The translations under genes and the position numbers were made by a program. A DNA stretch of 64,000 bases from Shewanella sp. MTB7 (GTDB lineage Bacteria > Pseudomonadota > Gammaproteobacteria > Enterobacterales > Shewanellaceae): NCBI RefSeq assembly GCF_027571385.1, contig NZ_CP085636.1, positions 186,001-250,000 on the forward strand, written 5' to 3'. A model generated the notes under the pieces. It searched no databases. It was not told the origin of the DNA and worked only from the letters and a program-made list of their open reading frames with translations. This document shows positions 8,579-17,410 of this stretch, one piece after another (position 1 is the stretch's first letter; each line of letters begins with the position of its first letter).

Positions 8579-9895
8579 TTATGTGCGCTCGAAAACCAGA
8601 CGACCATCGACATAGGTACGATAAATACTGCGATCGTCTCCTAAGGTGATCAGCACAAACAGCTTCTCAGCTAAACATTTTGAATTGTCATATCTCAATT
8701 GTTGCAACGGCGTAGCACAGGGATCGATCACCACAAAATCAGCCTCTTTGCCAATATCAAAGTTGCCTATGAGGTGATCAAGCGACAGGGATTTTGCTCC
8801 ACCTAAGGTTGCCATATAGAAGGCTTCAAATGCCGATAGGCGATACTCTTGTAGCTGCATCACCTTGTAAGCCTCATTCAAGGTTTGCACTATGCTAAAG
8901 GTGGTTCCCCCACCAATATCTGTACCTATGCCAACCTTTACATTGCGTTTCCATGCCTCTTTGAGATTAAACAGGCCGCTACCGAGATAGAGGTTAGAGG
9001 TCGGACAAAATGACACGGCGGAATCGGTTTTTTGCAAACAATCCCATTCACAGTCTTCGAGGTGAATACTGTGGGCAAATACACTCTTAGAGCCAGTAAG
9101 CCCGTGATGATGATAAACATCTAAGTAGCTAGCGCGATCAGGAAATAGCTCTTTTACCCATTGAATCTCCGACTTGTTCTCACACAGATGTGTATGGACA
9201 TAAGTATCAGGGAACTCGCGCCTAAGCTTGCCAGCCATATCCAGTTGCTCAGGCGTAGATGTCGGTGCAAAACGCGGGGTGATGGCATAGAGTAAGCGCC
9301 CTCGTTTATGCCACTTCTCAATCAAGGCCTTACTCTCTGAATAGCTAGTTTCAGGGGTATCGACGAGGTAATCTGGTGCGTTGCGATCCATCATCACCTT
9401 GCCTGCAATCAGGCGCATATTGATGTTTTCCGCTACTTCAAAGAGTGAATCAACGGATTCCGGATGCACAGTACCAAATACCAGCGCTGTCGTGGTGCCA
9501 TTACGCAGCAGTTGTTTGATGAAAAACTCAGACATCTCTTTAGCGTATTCTTTATCTTTGTAACGAGCCTCGGTGGGGAAAACATAGTTATTCAACCACT
9601 CCAGCAACTGTTCGCCATAGGCGCCGACCATCTCGGCTTGAGGATAGTGAATATGGGTATCGATAAATCCAGGCATCACAATTTTACCTGGATAAGTGCG
9701 GATTCTAACGTTAGCTGGAATTCGAGATTTCCCCTCCTCCCATGTGCCTACCCACTTAATACGGCCGTTGGCCACGAGCAATAAACCATCTTCAATAAAT
9801 CGTAAGTTCTTTTCTATATCTTTAGGGTTTGAAACAGTACAAGCGATATCCAATATCGATGCCCTGATTGCTTTGACTGTATGGCTATATTCCAT
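8579..9895 (-). CDS. guaD: guanine deaminase
   Basis: Zinc amidohydrolase that converts guanine to xanthine and ammonia in the cytoplasm. The 438-aa length matches E. coli GuaD (439). Visible landmarks: the metal-binding PGFIDTHIHYPQ near residue 80, THLCE and SIHLED in the middle carrying metal and catalytic His/Glu residues, SFCPTSNLYLGSG, and GTDIGGGT with the last metal Asp. The C-terminus returns to the small beta domain (ADFVVIDP). It lies between two NCS2 permeases, giving a guanine uptake and deamination unit that feeds the xanthine dehydrogenases further up. The ATG start is preceded by a short AGAGGTCACC region. Confidence 0.93.
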   Translation of the reverse strand: MEYSHTVKAIRASILDIACTVSNPKDIEKNLRFIEDGLLLVANGRIKWVGTWEEGKSRIPANVRIRTYPGKIVMPGFIDTHIHYPQAEMVGAYGEQLLEWLNNYVFPTEARYKDKEYAKEMSEFFIKQLLRNGTTTALVFGTVHPESVDSLFEVAENINMRLIAGKVMMDRNAPDYLVDTPETSYSESKALIEKWHKRGRLLYAITPRFAPTSTPEQLDMAGKLRREFPDTYVHTHLCENKSEIQWVKELFPDRASYLDVYHHHGLTGSKSVFAHSIHLEDCEWDCLQKTDSAVSFCPTSNLYLGSGLFNLKEAWKRNVKVGIGTDIGGGTTFSIVQTLNEAYKVMQLQEYRLSAFEAFYMATLGGAKSLSLDHLIGNFDIGKEADFVVIDPCATPLQQLRYDNSKCLAEKLFVLITLGDDRSIYRTYVDGRLVFERT

Positions 9896-9996
9896 GGTGA
9901 CCTCTAATATTATTCATCATCGAGTGTTATCTCGATTGGTGGTTGAGCACTATCGACAGGTGTTATTTTTATGTTTTTTGCTTATTAAATTGAACG

Positions 9997-11403
9997 CTAA
10001 ACACGGGTTACTTTTATTTGGGCAGCTTCTTTATCGGCAAGCGCGGTATTGCATGACTCACACTCCTTTATCTGCTCTCTCAATGACTCACGTTTCTCTT
10101 CGGCGCACTGAGCCTCATCGGAGCGACTCACTCTAAGTACCACGTTAAGTAGCAGTGCAACCAAGGATCCAGCAGTAATGCCTGAGCTGAAAATCACTCT
10201 AATAGAATCGGGGAAATGGGCCAGAATTTCTGGGCGCATGGTCACAGCCATACCAATGGCAACGCCTACAGCTATGATCAGCATGTTACGTTTAGTGAAG
10301 TTGATGCGAGCTAGAATTCCGATACCTGATGAGATGATCATGGCGAACATCACCAGTCCCGCTCCACCAAGTACGGGGGATGGAATGGTCACAACCAAGG
10401 CGCCAATCTTAGGGAATAATCCGGCAAACAACATAATAAACCCTGTTAATGCCACCACGTGACGACTCGCAACCCCAGTGATAGATACAATGCCGACGTT
10501 TTGACTAAATGATGAAAACGGCGTGGTGCCAACCGTCGATGCGAGTGCACTACCCACGCCGTCACAAAGAATACCTCTGGAGAGTTTTTTACCCGTGAGC
10601 TTGGTGTGAGTGGCATCACTTAGGGCCAGAAAGTCCCCTGTGGACTCCATAATCGTGACCAGATAGGCAATCGACATGCCTATAATGCCGCTGATAGTAA
10701 AACTAATGCCAAAGGGCAATATCGTTGGTAATGCAAAACTCTCGGCGGCATAAACAGGGGTGAAATCTACTATGCCTAGCATCATAGCCACGAGGTAACC
10801 GACGAACATGCCGATAACGATAGCGGCGGCTGAAAAGATACCTTTACCCCATTGCGACAGAGCAATAACCACCACCAGCACCAAGAAACCTAGCGCCAAA
10901 TTACCGTGTTGACCATAGGTTTCTTGACCCACAAATCCCCCTGCAAACCAGTCGACGGCTACCGGTAAAATAGTCAAACCAATAAGTAGCACGACTGTGC
11001 CTGATACAACTGGGGGGAATAATTTACGAATTTGCGGCATAAAATAACTGCCGATAATCATCACTAGAGATCCGATAAGCGCTGAGCCAAAAATGGCAGA
11101 GACACCGGATTCCAAACCGATGGAAATCGATATGGCTACAAAAGTAAAACTGGTGCCCATCACCACAGGAAGTCGAATTCCGATAGGTCCTAGCCCCTTG
11201 CACTGGATCATAGTGACAACGCCTGACACCATAAGAGCCGCATTAACTAAAATGACCATTTCATTGGTGGGCAAGCCTATGGCAGAACCGACAACGAGTG
11301 GCACAGCAACGATGGCCCCCATAGCTGCAAGCATATGTTGTAGCGCCAAAATAATACTGACGCTCATAGGTGGTTTATCTTCAACTTGATATAACAGTTT
11401 CAT
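9997..11403 (-). CDS. NCS2/NAT xanthine or urate permease
   Basis: Proton- or sodium-coupled nucleobase symporter of the NAT branch (the family of E. coli XanP, XanQ and UacT). The NAT signature is present as SQNVGIVSITG, and VPLVVGSAIGLP, VMGTSFTFVAI and the ESTGDFLALSDAT segment (typical carboxylates of the transport site) are all intact over 468 aa with about 12-14 helices. The short polar start LLYQVEDKPP resembles the XanP/XanQ N-terminus (YRLEDRPP), while the QN-V variant of the signature is closer to urate-type members, so I do not choose between xanthine and urate. It stands between xdhD and guaD on the same strand. The C-terminal tail is charged and rich in Glu and Lys, probably cytoplasmic. 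Confidence 0.88.
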   Translation of the reverse strand: MKLLYQVEDKPPMSVSIILALQHMLAAMGAIVAVPLVVGSAIGLPTNEMVILVNAALMVSGVVTMIQCKGLGPIGIRLPVVMGTSFTFVAISISIGLESGVSAIFGSALIGSLVMIIGSYFMPQIRKLFPPVVSGTVVLLIGLTILPVAVDWFAGGFVGQETYGQHGNLALGFLVLVVVIALSQWGKGIFSAAAIVIGMFVGYLVAMMLGIVDFTPVYAAESFALPTILPFGISFTISGIIGMSIAYLVTIMESTGDFLALSDATHTKLTGKKLSRGILCDGVGSALASTVGTTPFSSFSQNVGIVSITGVASRHVVALTGFIMLFAGLFPKIGALVVTIPSPVLGGAGLVMFAMIISSGIGILARINFTKRNMLIIAVGVAIGMAVTMRPEILAHFPDSIRVIFSSGITAGSLVALLLNVVLRVSRSDEAQCAEEKRESLREQIKECESCNTALADKEAAQIKVTRV

Positions 11404-11568
11404 CTCGAATCCTTTTCTTCGCTCTTAAACGGCGAGTTTGGTGCCTAAACAAGTTCAATTGAGGTTCAGTAACAATCAATACTCGACGTTTTAGGTAAAT
11501 TTCAGATCAAACAACTTATAGAAAAATGGCCAAACAACTAACGTGATATGTAAACGGCAAAGTTATAG

Positions 11569-11597
11569 GGACGAACTCGAGAAATTCGAATTCGTCC
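11569..11597 (-). terminator. possible terminator after xdhD
   Basis: GGACGAA (11569-11575) pairs with TTCGTCC (11591-11597), with an additional CGA/TCG pairing inside. It starts 31 bp after the xdhD stop. The T tract on the minus strand is weak, so it could act as an mRNA-end stabiliser. Confidence 0.4.
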
Positions 11598-11628
11598 AGC
11601 TTTTTAACACTAACGATTAAAACAAGAG

Positions 11629-14499
11629 TTACAGTTTATTGAGTCCAGCTAATACCTTTTCAGATGTGAAAGGCCAATCTCTTATCCAGACACCACAAGC
11701 ATCATGGATGGCTGTCGCAATTGCTGGGGCAGCGCCATTGACACCAATTTCAGAGATAGATTTCGCACCATAAGGACCGACCTTATCGTCACTTGGAACC
11801 AAAACAGCCCTAAAGTCTGTCGGGATATCACCTATCATAGGTGCACCATAGCTCTTAAGATCTCGAGTCAATGGATTGCCGCTAGCATCATAGATGAGCT
11901 CTTCAGTTAAACTGTGACCGATGGCTCGCAGACTGGCGCCGTAGATCTGTCCTAAAGCCAGATCCGGATTGATTGGTGTGCCGCAATCGAGCAGAGCATA
12001 GAACTTCTCTAGCTTGATCTCTCCGGTGCGTACATTGACGGCCACTTCAGTAAAGTTTGCGCCATAAGGGAAGGCAAAGAGTGGGGTGATGAAGCAACCA
12101 CTAGCAAGCAACTGTCCCCAGCCTGTGCCACTTTCGGCGCGGTGGGCGATATCAAAATAGCTCACTTTACCTTTTTTACCTTTCACCAAGCCAGGCGCTA
12201 CAATAGCGACATCTTCAACAGGTTCGGACAACATCTCGGCGCCACAGGTTAAGATCTTCGTGCGCATGTTTTCGGCAGCGATTTTAGCGGCATTACCAGA
12301 GAAACAGGTACCCGATGAAGCGTAGGCGCCCTTATCAAATGGAGCATGATCGGTATCACCCGAGTGAACAGTAATGTCATCTAATGGACAACAAAGTACC
12401 TCAGCGGTGAGTTTCAGTAGTACAGTATCGAGTCCTGTGCCGATATCGGCGCCACCAGAGTGGACGATAAAGGTACCATCTGATGCCATCTTGATGGCGC
12501 AGTTAGCCTGATCGATATCGGGGATCCCTGATTTTTGTTGAATGATGGCCACGCCTCGTCCTACTCGCCAGTCACCATCGGTTGGCTTGTCACTATCCCA
12601 ATTAATCAGCGCACGGCCCTGTTTAAGAATGGGCTCAAGGGCACAACTCATCGCTTTTGGAATAGAGGTGGGCATCTTGCCCTCACCGATAGCCCCAAGA
12701 ATTTTAAGCTCTTGGCCTTCACGTACGCGGTTTTTCTCAACCATATCCAGATGATCGATACCCAATTCCTCTGCCATCTCTGCCATCACCATTGTTAGCG
12801 CGAAGTTCCCTTTAGGGGCGCCATAACCTTGATATGCCCCTGTTGGACAGATGTTGGAGTAATAGGTCGTCACGCGAAAATCGACGTTTTCACAAGGATA
12901 TAGTGGCAGTGAAAGTGCTGGACCATTACAAGGAACCGTCAAGGCATGATTACCATAGGGGCCAGTATTGGCGAGAAAATCCATATCGATGGCGGTGAGT
13001 GTGCCATCTTTTTTAGCGCCGATTTTTACTTTGATTTTAGCTACGTGACGGCTAGTGTTGGCGATAAATTCCTCTTCACGAGTATAGTGAAAATAGACGC
13101 CACGGCCGGTTATCCAGGTCGCCCAACCACAGACATCTTGCAATAACACATCTTGCTTAGAGCCAAATCCACCCCCTACGCGCTCCTTAATGATGTGGAC
13201 TTTATTCTGTTTTACGCCGATGATTTTTGCTACCTGACGACGCACATGCCAAGGCACCTGAGTTGAGTCATGCATGACTAAGCGGTCACCATCCATATAG
13301 CTATAACAGATATGAGTTTCCGTCGGCAGTTGCTGCACTTGCTTAGACTCATAAGTGCGCTCGATAATATGATCTGCCTCGGCAAAACCTTTATCTAGGT
13401 CGCCAATATGACCGCGTACGCTGGCAGCAATATTTTTTCTAGGAAAACAGCCGATGGGGAAGTTGACGATGATCTTGCCTTCATTAATATCGGCATTAGC
13501 GTTTTGCGCCTCAAGATCATCCGGTGCCCCCACAAGATACTCAATCGGACCGTTGTGTATGATAGGAGCATCTGCAGCGCGAGCCTCATCTATGCTTAAC
13601 ACTGGCTTAAGCACCTGATACTCGACCTCAATAAGTTTAAGCGCCTGCTCAGCTATCTCTACCGACTCAGCGACCACCGCGGCGACGCGATCCCCTACAT
13701 GACGCAATTTTTTGCAGAACATGCGTCGATCTAAAGGTGAAGGCTCAGGAGCGCTCTGTCCTCCAGGGGTATAGGCAATATCGGGGCAGTTCTTATGGGT
13801 AATAACGGTCACTACCCCGTCTAAAGCTTCGGCCTTACTGACATCGAGATGGGTGATCCAAGCATGGGCGTGAGGGCTACGTAACATCTTAATGACACAA
13901 GCTGAGTCAGGAATTCTATCCTCCACATAGCAAGGTTTAGCTTGCACCATTATGGCAGCATCAGTTTTAGGAGTGTTCTTACCAATAAAGGTCAAGTCAT
14001 CCCTAAATTCTGGGGCATAACTGGATTGTAGATCTGGATCTGTTAGTCGCGCGACAGCGAGTTCAATGACTTGATAATACTGTTGATAACCCGCATCTCG
14101 ACTAAATATTCCCGTTAACGCATCATCAATCTCAGCGCGATTTGGGTTAGGATTATGTTTAAGCAGCTCAGTTAGTATCAGCGCCATGGCGGGATCGTTA
14201 TAACCTGATTGCACCACGCCCACATCAACCATTGCCTGTTGCACATGATTAAGTTTATTCCACTTCCCTAATGATTCAGCGGTATAAACTTGGCTATCTT
14301 CAAGTTGAGCCGCTATAAGCAAGGAGGCGTTCATCAACTGACCATTAACTAAAATCGTATCCGATCCACTAAAACCAAAGCCATCATCACTGTTGCGCAC
14401 CGAGTGGTAACCGAGCTTATGTAGCAAGGTCTGAACATTCTCACCAACACGACAAGTCAACACCGTTTTATGGTCGTTTATTGTTAGGTTAATACTCAT
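11629..14499 (-). CDS. xdhD: XdhD: molybdenum hydroxylase with degenerate ferredoxin domain
   Basis: Large xanthine-dehydrogenase-family subunit of the urate/purine pathway. The start at 14499 is chosen because AAAGGAGG lies just upstream and because it gives 956 aa, the length of E. coli XdhD; upstream codons to 14529 are probably not translated. Residues 1 to about 160 keep the fold of a two-cluster [2Fe-2S] subunit but have lost the cluster cysteines: the usual GCGEGxCGxC stretch reads DDGFGFSGSD and QCGFC reads QSGYNDP. The rest is the molybdopterin part: RVGGGFGSKQD, GAYQGYGAPKGNF, and near the end SISEIGVNGAAP with the catalytic Glu. It follows ygfM by 2 bp and shares its sigma-54 promoter. 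YqeB/YqeC upstream suggest a labile-selenium molybdenum hydroxylase, and XdhD is the likely client (inference). Confidence 0.95.
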   Translation of the reverse strand: MSINLTINDHKTVLTCRVGENVQTLLHKLGYHSVRNSDDGFGFSGSDTILVNGQLMNASLLIAAQLEDSQVYTAESLGKWNKLNHVQQAMVDVGVVQSGYNDPAMALILTELLKHNPNPNRAEIDDALTGIFSRDAGYQQYYQVIELAVARLTDPDLQSSYAPEFRDDLTFIGKNTPKTDAAIMVQAKPCYVEDRIPDSACVIKMLRSPHAHAWITHLDVSKAEALDGVVTVITHKNCPDIAYTPGGQSAPEPSPLDRRMFCKKLRHVGDRVAAVVAESVEIAEQALKLIEVEYQVLKPVLSIDEARAADAPIIHNGPIEYLVGAPDDLEAQNANADINEGKIIVNFPIGCFPRKNIAASVRGHIGDLDKGFAEADHIIERTYESKQVQQLPTETHICYSYMDGDRLVMHDSTQVPWHVRRQVAKIIGVKQNKVHIIKERVGGGFGSKQDVLLQDVCGWATWITGRGVYFHYTREEEFIANTSRHVAKIKVKIGAKKDGTLTAIDMDFLANTGPYGNHALTVPCNGPALSLPLYPCENVDFRVTTYYSNICPTGAYQGYGAPKGNFALTMVMAEMAEELGIDHLDMVEKNRVREGQELKILGAIGEGKMPTSIPKAMSCALEPILKQGRALINWDSDKPTDGDWRVGRGVAIIQQKSGIPDIDQANCAIKMASDGTFIVHSGGADIGTGLDTVLLKLTAEVLCCPLDDITVHSGDTDHAPFDKGAYASSGTCFSGNAAKIAAENMRTKILTCGAEMLSEPVEDVAIVAPGLVKGKKGKVSYFDIAHRAESGTGWGQLLASGCFITPLFAFPYGANFTEVAVNVRTGEIKLEKFYALLDCGTPINPDLALGQIYGASLRAIGHSLTEELIYDASGNPLTRDLKSYGAPMIGDIPTDFRAVLVPSDDKVGPYGAKSISEIGVNGAAPAIATAIHDACGVWIRDWPFTSEKVLAGLNKL

Positions 14500-14501
14500 A
14501 A

Positions 14502-15296
14502 TTAAACCTCCTTTACTAAGCGTTGGCACTCGATAAACAGATCCGTCACTAAGATGCCGGCAATATACTGTTTATATTCGATACTGCCGCGAATATCAGC
14601 TTCTGGGAATACAGCTTGAGCGACGGATTTTTCTAGTGCCTCTTCATCTAAATGTTGGGCTTCGATATCGGTCAGTCTGACGGGGATGCTATAACCAGAT
14701 CTGCGGGGAGACACGCCATCTATGGCTATAATCGTTTCGCCTGTTTGCGATAGTGACACCGCGGCATTAATTATCGATAAACCTGCTGCTGAGCGCGTCA
14801 TATTGAAAGCCAGACAAACAAGGTTTACATCTGGAATAACCACTTGCACAATCAAGTTACGGCTATCTTGTTGCAGATATTCTTCGATTGAAATATCGCC
14901 GGCATCGGCGGTAATAACGTGGGCCTTTAATGCCATCAGTGTGGGTAATAATAAAGATTCGTCTTGGTAAGCGGCAATCTCGCCACCGAGTGTGGCTTGA
15001 TTACGTAGATGTTTTGAATAGATAAACTTTGCTGCCTGCTTAAGCGCATAAGGCGTTAATTCGCTATCAATGAGCGTTTGAACTCGGCACATTGTGCCTA
15101 TATATAGAGCTTGGCCTTGTAGCTCAATCTTGTCGAGTGATAGATGATCTAAAGATATCGCTATCGTTTTCTCAGTTAAGGCTGGCTTTGCATTGAGTTT
15201 CGAGCCTCCAGCAAACCAGGTTGCACTGGCACTATATTGCTGCATCAAATCCAATGCCTGATCGGTATTGTCAGGCTGTAAAAATTGCTCAATCAT
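14502..15296 (-). CDS. ygfM: YgfM: FAD-binding partner subunit for XdhD
   Basis: Medium FAD subunit of a molybdenum hydroxylase, expected to pass electrons between XdhD and its acceptor. At 264 aa it matches E. coli YgfM (259). The FAD-binding landmarks are present in the family's divergent form: TWFAGGSKL near residue 27 and NQATLGGEIAA near 100. The gene opens an operon with xdhD, whose Shine-Dalgarno sequence overlaps its end. A sigma-54 promoter lies about 80 bp upstream of the start (15377-15394) with a perfect TGACCCGGGTCA palindrome behind it. How electrons get between YgfM and an XdhD that has no Fe-S clusters is not evident from the sequence. Confidence 0.9.
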   Translation of the reverse strand: MIEQFLQPDNTDQALDLMQQYSASATWFAGGSKLNAKPALTEKTIAISLDHLSLDKIELQGQALYIGTMCRVQTLIDSELTPYALKQAAKFIYSKHLRNQATLGGEIAAYQDESLLLPTLMALKAHVITADAGDISIEEYLQQDSRNLIVQVVIPDVNLVCLAFNMTRSAAGLSIINAAVSLSQTGETIIAIDGVSPRRSGYSIPVRLTDIEAQHLDEEALEKSVAQAVFPEADIRGSIEYKQYIAGILVTDLFIECQRLVKEV

Positions 15297-15376
15297 GATA
15301 CTTCCTTCTCAGAGTTTCTTATTTTGAAACCATCAATAAAATGCAGCTTAAAGAGGTGCTGCAAATAAACAGATAA

Positions 15377-15394
15377 GAGCAACTATTAAGCCAA
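15377..15394 (-). promoter_or_regulatory. sigma-54 promoter for ygfM-xdhD
   Basis: On the minus strand, TTGGCTTAATAGTTGCTC matches the -24/-12 consensus, with GG and GC exactly 10 nt apart. The transcript would begin near 15367, leaving about a 70-nt leader before ygfM. YgeV, encoded at 40.4 kb, is the obvious activator. Confidence 0.85.
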
Positions 15395-15428
15395 AATCAT
15401 GATTAAGTTCATTAATGCCTATTTTTTA

Positions 15429-15440
15429 TGACCCGGGTCA
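15429..15440. promoter_or_regulatory. palindrome TGACCCGGGTCA upstream of ygfM
   Basis: Perfect 12-bp palindrome followed by AAATTT. Its centre is 43 bp upstream of the -24 GG of the ygfM promoter. Similar palindromes stand 42 and 44 bp upstream of the xdhA and ygfK promoters, which argues for a shared regulator site. Confidence 0.6.
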
Positions 15441-15588
15441 AATTTAGCGATGCGCAAAATATGAACTTGTAGTGGTATGAGTTAGTTGAGGCAACAAGTG
15501 TTATATGTTGGTAAATTATCCACGTAATAGATGATTGATATAAAAGCGAAGGTGGGGCTAAGAGGGGGTTTTCAGTATCAAAATAAGA

Positions 15589-15619
15589 AAAGGCTATCAT
15601 ATTGAGACTGATAGCCTTT
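15589..15619 (-). terminator. terminator after pyrBI
   Basis: AAAGGCTATCA (15589-15599) and TGATAGCCTTT (15609-15619) form a perfect 11-bp stem; on the minus strand it is followed by a T-rich run (TTTTCTTATTTT). It is 80 bp after the pyrI stop. The hairpin belongs to the block duplicated at 21.6 kb. Confidence 0.85.
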
Positions 15620-15699
15620 AGAAGGGGACTCGCTAATAATCTGCTCGTTATAAGCCAGTTTGTGCAACACCCACTATTCAAACAGAGAAGTAGATAGAG

Positions 15700-16158
15700 T
15701 TAGTGTAGTTCCTTGAAAACGCCTGAGATAAATGACTTTTCGCAATAATGGCACTTAAGTTTCACTACATCTGATTCTTGTTTGATATTAAAGCGGCTAT
15801 CTACAGGCTCATTGTGACTGATACAGTTGCTATTAGGGCAGCTTAGAACGCCAGCGATCTGCTTGGGTATGGCGACCTTAAACTTCTTAACCACCTCAAA
15901 TTTTTCAATCACATTGATGGTCGCCTGAGGCGCAAATAGGGCCAATTGGTTGGCCTGATTTTGATCGAAAACCGTGTTTTCAATCTTGATTAAGTCTTTA
16001 TGTTCACCTGCATACGTAGGTAGATTCAACCCTATGGTTATACGCTGATGTCCCTTTGAAAGTTCAAAGAATTTTAAAATTTTGATACCTTGACCAGGCG
16101 CAATATGATCGATAACAGTACCTTGTTCAATAGCTTCAACTTTTAAATGCTTTTTCAT
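15700..16158 (-). CDS. pyrI: aspartate carbamoyltransferase regulatory subunit
   Basis: Regulatory chain of aspartate transcarbamoylase, binding CTP and ATP to adjust the catalytic chain. The 152 aa match the usual length. The C-terminal zinc site is clear: CPNSNCISH and CHYCEKSF supply the four cysteines that contact PyrB. The allosteric half begins KHLKVEAIEQGTVIDHI, as in enterobacterial PyrI. Its ATG overlaps the last base of the pyrB stop codon, so the two are translationally coupled. A strong terminator follows. It is a pyrimidine-synthesis gene inside a purine-degradation cluster. Confidence 0.97.
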   Translation of the reverse strand: MKKHLKVEAIEQGTVIDHIAPGQGIKILKFFELSKGHQRITIGLNLPTYAGEHKDLIKIENTVFDQNQANQLALFAPQATINVIEKFEVVKKFKVAIPKQIAGVLSCPNSNCISHNEPVDSRFNIKQESDVVKLKCHYCEKSFISGVFKELH

Positions 16159-17090
16159 TACTGATCTCCAAATTCGTTGGTCAATACCAAGGCAAGCAAG
16201 GCCTGACGTGCATAAACGCCATTTTTAGCTTGTTGGAAATAGTAAGCATAAGGAGTGCTATCTACATCGGTGGTGATCTCATCAACTCTAGGTAAGGGAT
16301 GTAATACCTTAAGGTTATCCTTTACGCCTTCAAGCATCTGAGCTGTTAAGATAAAACTTGATTTCATATGTTGGTATTCAGTTTCATCGAAGCGCTCTTT
16401 CTGCACTCGAGTCATATACAGAATATCCAGATCCGTGAGTACGCCATCTAAGCTGTCATACTGAGTGAATGTACAGCCTTTCTCCCTAAGTTCATCGATA
16501 ATGTACTCAGGCATAGATAGTGCTGGAGGCGCAACAAAGTGGAATTCACAATCAAACAGAGATAAGGCTTGGGTCAGTGAATGAACGGTACGGCCATATT
16601 TTAGGTCGCCGACAAACGCCACCTGTAGCTTATCTAAGGTCCCTTGAGTCTCATAGATACTAAATAGGTCGAGCAGGGTCTGAGTCGGGTGTTGATTCGA
16701 GCCATCGCCACCATTAATAACAGGAACCGATGAAAATTCACTAGCAAGACGCGCAGCGCCTTCTTGATTATGACGCATAAAAAATGCATCACTATAAGAA
16801 GAGATCACTTGCACCGAATCAGCCAAGGTTTCACCTTTTTTGCCCAAAGAGGTATTGCCACCGTCAGGGAAGCCAATAATGCTACCACCCAATCTTTGTA
16901 CTGCTGTTTCGAAAGACAGACGAGTTCGGGTCGAGGCTTCAAAAAAACAGCTGGCGATGACTTTATTCTTCAATAAATCTGGGCGAGGGTGTTGTTTCAG
17001 TTCATTTGCGGTAGAGACTATCAATTCTAGCTCAGCGCGAGACAAGTCGGTGATTGATATAATATCTTTGTTAAATAGAGGGTTACTCAT
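16158..17090 (-). CDS. pyrB: aspartate carbamoyltransferase catalytic subunit
   Basis: Joins carbamoyl phosphate and aspartate to carbamoyl-aspartate, the committed step of pyrimidine synthesis. The carbamoyl-phosphate loop [40 protein letters not shown] and [10 protein letters not shown] are all intact. I place the start at 17090 ([10 protein letters not shown]), giving 310 aa against 311 in E. coli; AAAAGGAC lies 9-10 nt upstream. The frame is open to 17150 but the extra residues do not match the family. The leader (17091-17250) has a short CCGAT/ATCGG hairpin just before the ribosome-binding site but no clear pyrL-type attenuator. Sharing carbamoyl phosphate with YgeW/YqeA of the purine pathway is possible but unproven. 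Confidence 0.96.
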   Translation of the reverse strand: MSNPLFNKDIISITDLSRAELELIVSTANELKQHPRPDLLKNKVIASCFFEASTRTRLSFETAVQRLGGSIIGFPDGGNTSLGKKGETLADSVQVISSYSDAFFMRHNQEGAARLASEFSSVPVINGGDGSNQHPTQTLLDLFSIYETQGTLDKLQVAFVGDLKYGRTVHSLTQALSLFDCEFHFVAPPALSMPEYIIDELREKGCTFTQYDSLDGVLTDLDILYMTRVQKERFDETEYQHMKSSFILTAQMLEGVKDNLKVLHPLPRVDEITTDVDSTPYAYYFQQAKNGVYARQALLALVLTNEFGDQ

Positions 17091-17257
17091 TCTTGCAGCG
17101 TCCTTTTCCGATAGTGAAATCGGAGTGAAATTGTACTCGTTTACCACCAATGAGTATAGATATATCCTGCTAGTTCGAGATGTATATCTGATCTTTTACC
17201 AACCAGTGTAAAGACTTGCTCTGCTCTGATTGGTATTAATACTCGTTAAGTAATGCT

Positions 17258-17410
17258 AATACCAACTCCGTTAATAATGTGGTCATTCAGGTATGCCACT
17301 TCTGCTTTGCATTGACTTAAAAGGGAGTAACCATTTTTTCATCAATGCGCCTTGAATTGAAAAACCTGAGTGGCTCTGAACTGATCACCTATATTAATGG
17401 AATTGGTATA
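17258..17410. mobile_element. MITE-like element overlapping the end of xdhB
   Basis: About 150 bp with imperfect terminal inverted repeats: ATACCAACTCCGTTAATA at the left and, reverse-complemented, ATACCAATTCCATTAATA at the right, each continuing into TTCAG-like sequence. Its interior (AAGGGAGTAACCATTTTTTC, ATGCGCCTTGAATT) is the reverse of part of the larger element at 21.1-21.3 kb, so both belong to one family. It encodes nothing. Its right end supplies the last codons and stop of xdhB. The gap 17091-17393 otherwise holds only the pyrB leader. Confidence 0.7.

Larger units (their letters stand above)
15377..15621. repeat. copy A of a duplicated terminator-plus-promoter block
   Basis: About 245 bp that align with 21379-21628. 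Shared stretches are the sigma-54 core (GCAACTATTAAGCCAAAAT on the plus strand), the TGA...TCA palindrome, an ATATGT(T/C)GGT segment, GTATCAAAATAA, and the start of the terminator hairpin (GCTATCATATTGAGA). It fills nearly all of the gap between pyrI and ygfM. No convincing gene lies in 15297-15699. Confidence 0.75.

Noticed and set aside
15412..15681. 89-codon open frame between pyrI and ygfM
   Set aside because: It covers the terminator, palindrome and part of the duplicated control block. The peptide has no recognisable pattern and the frame is broken in the second copy of the block.
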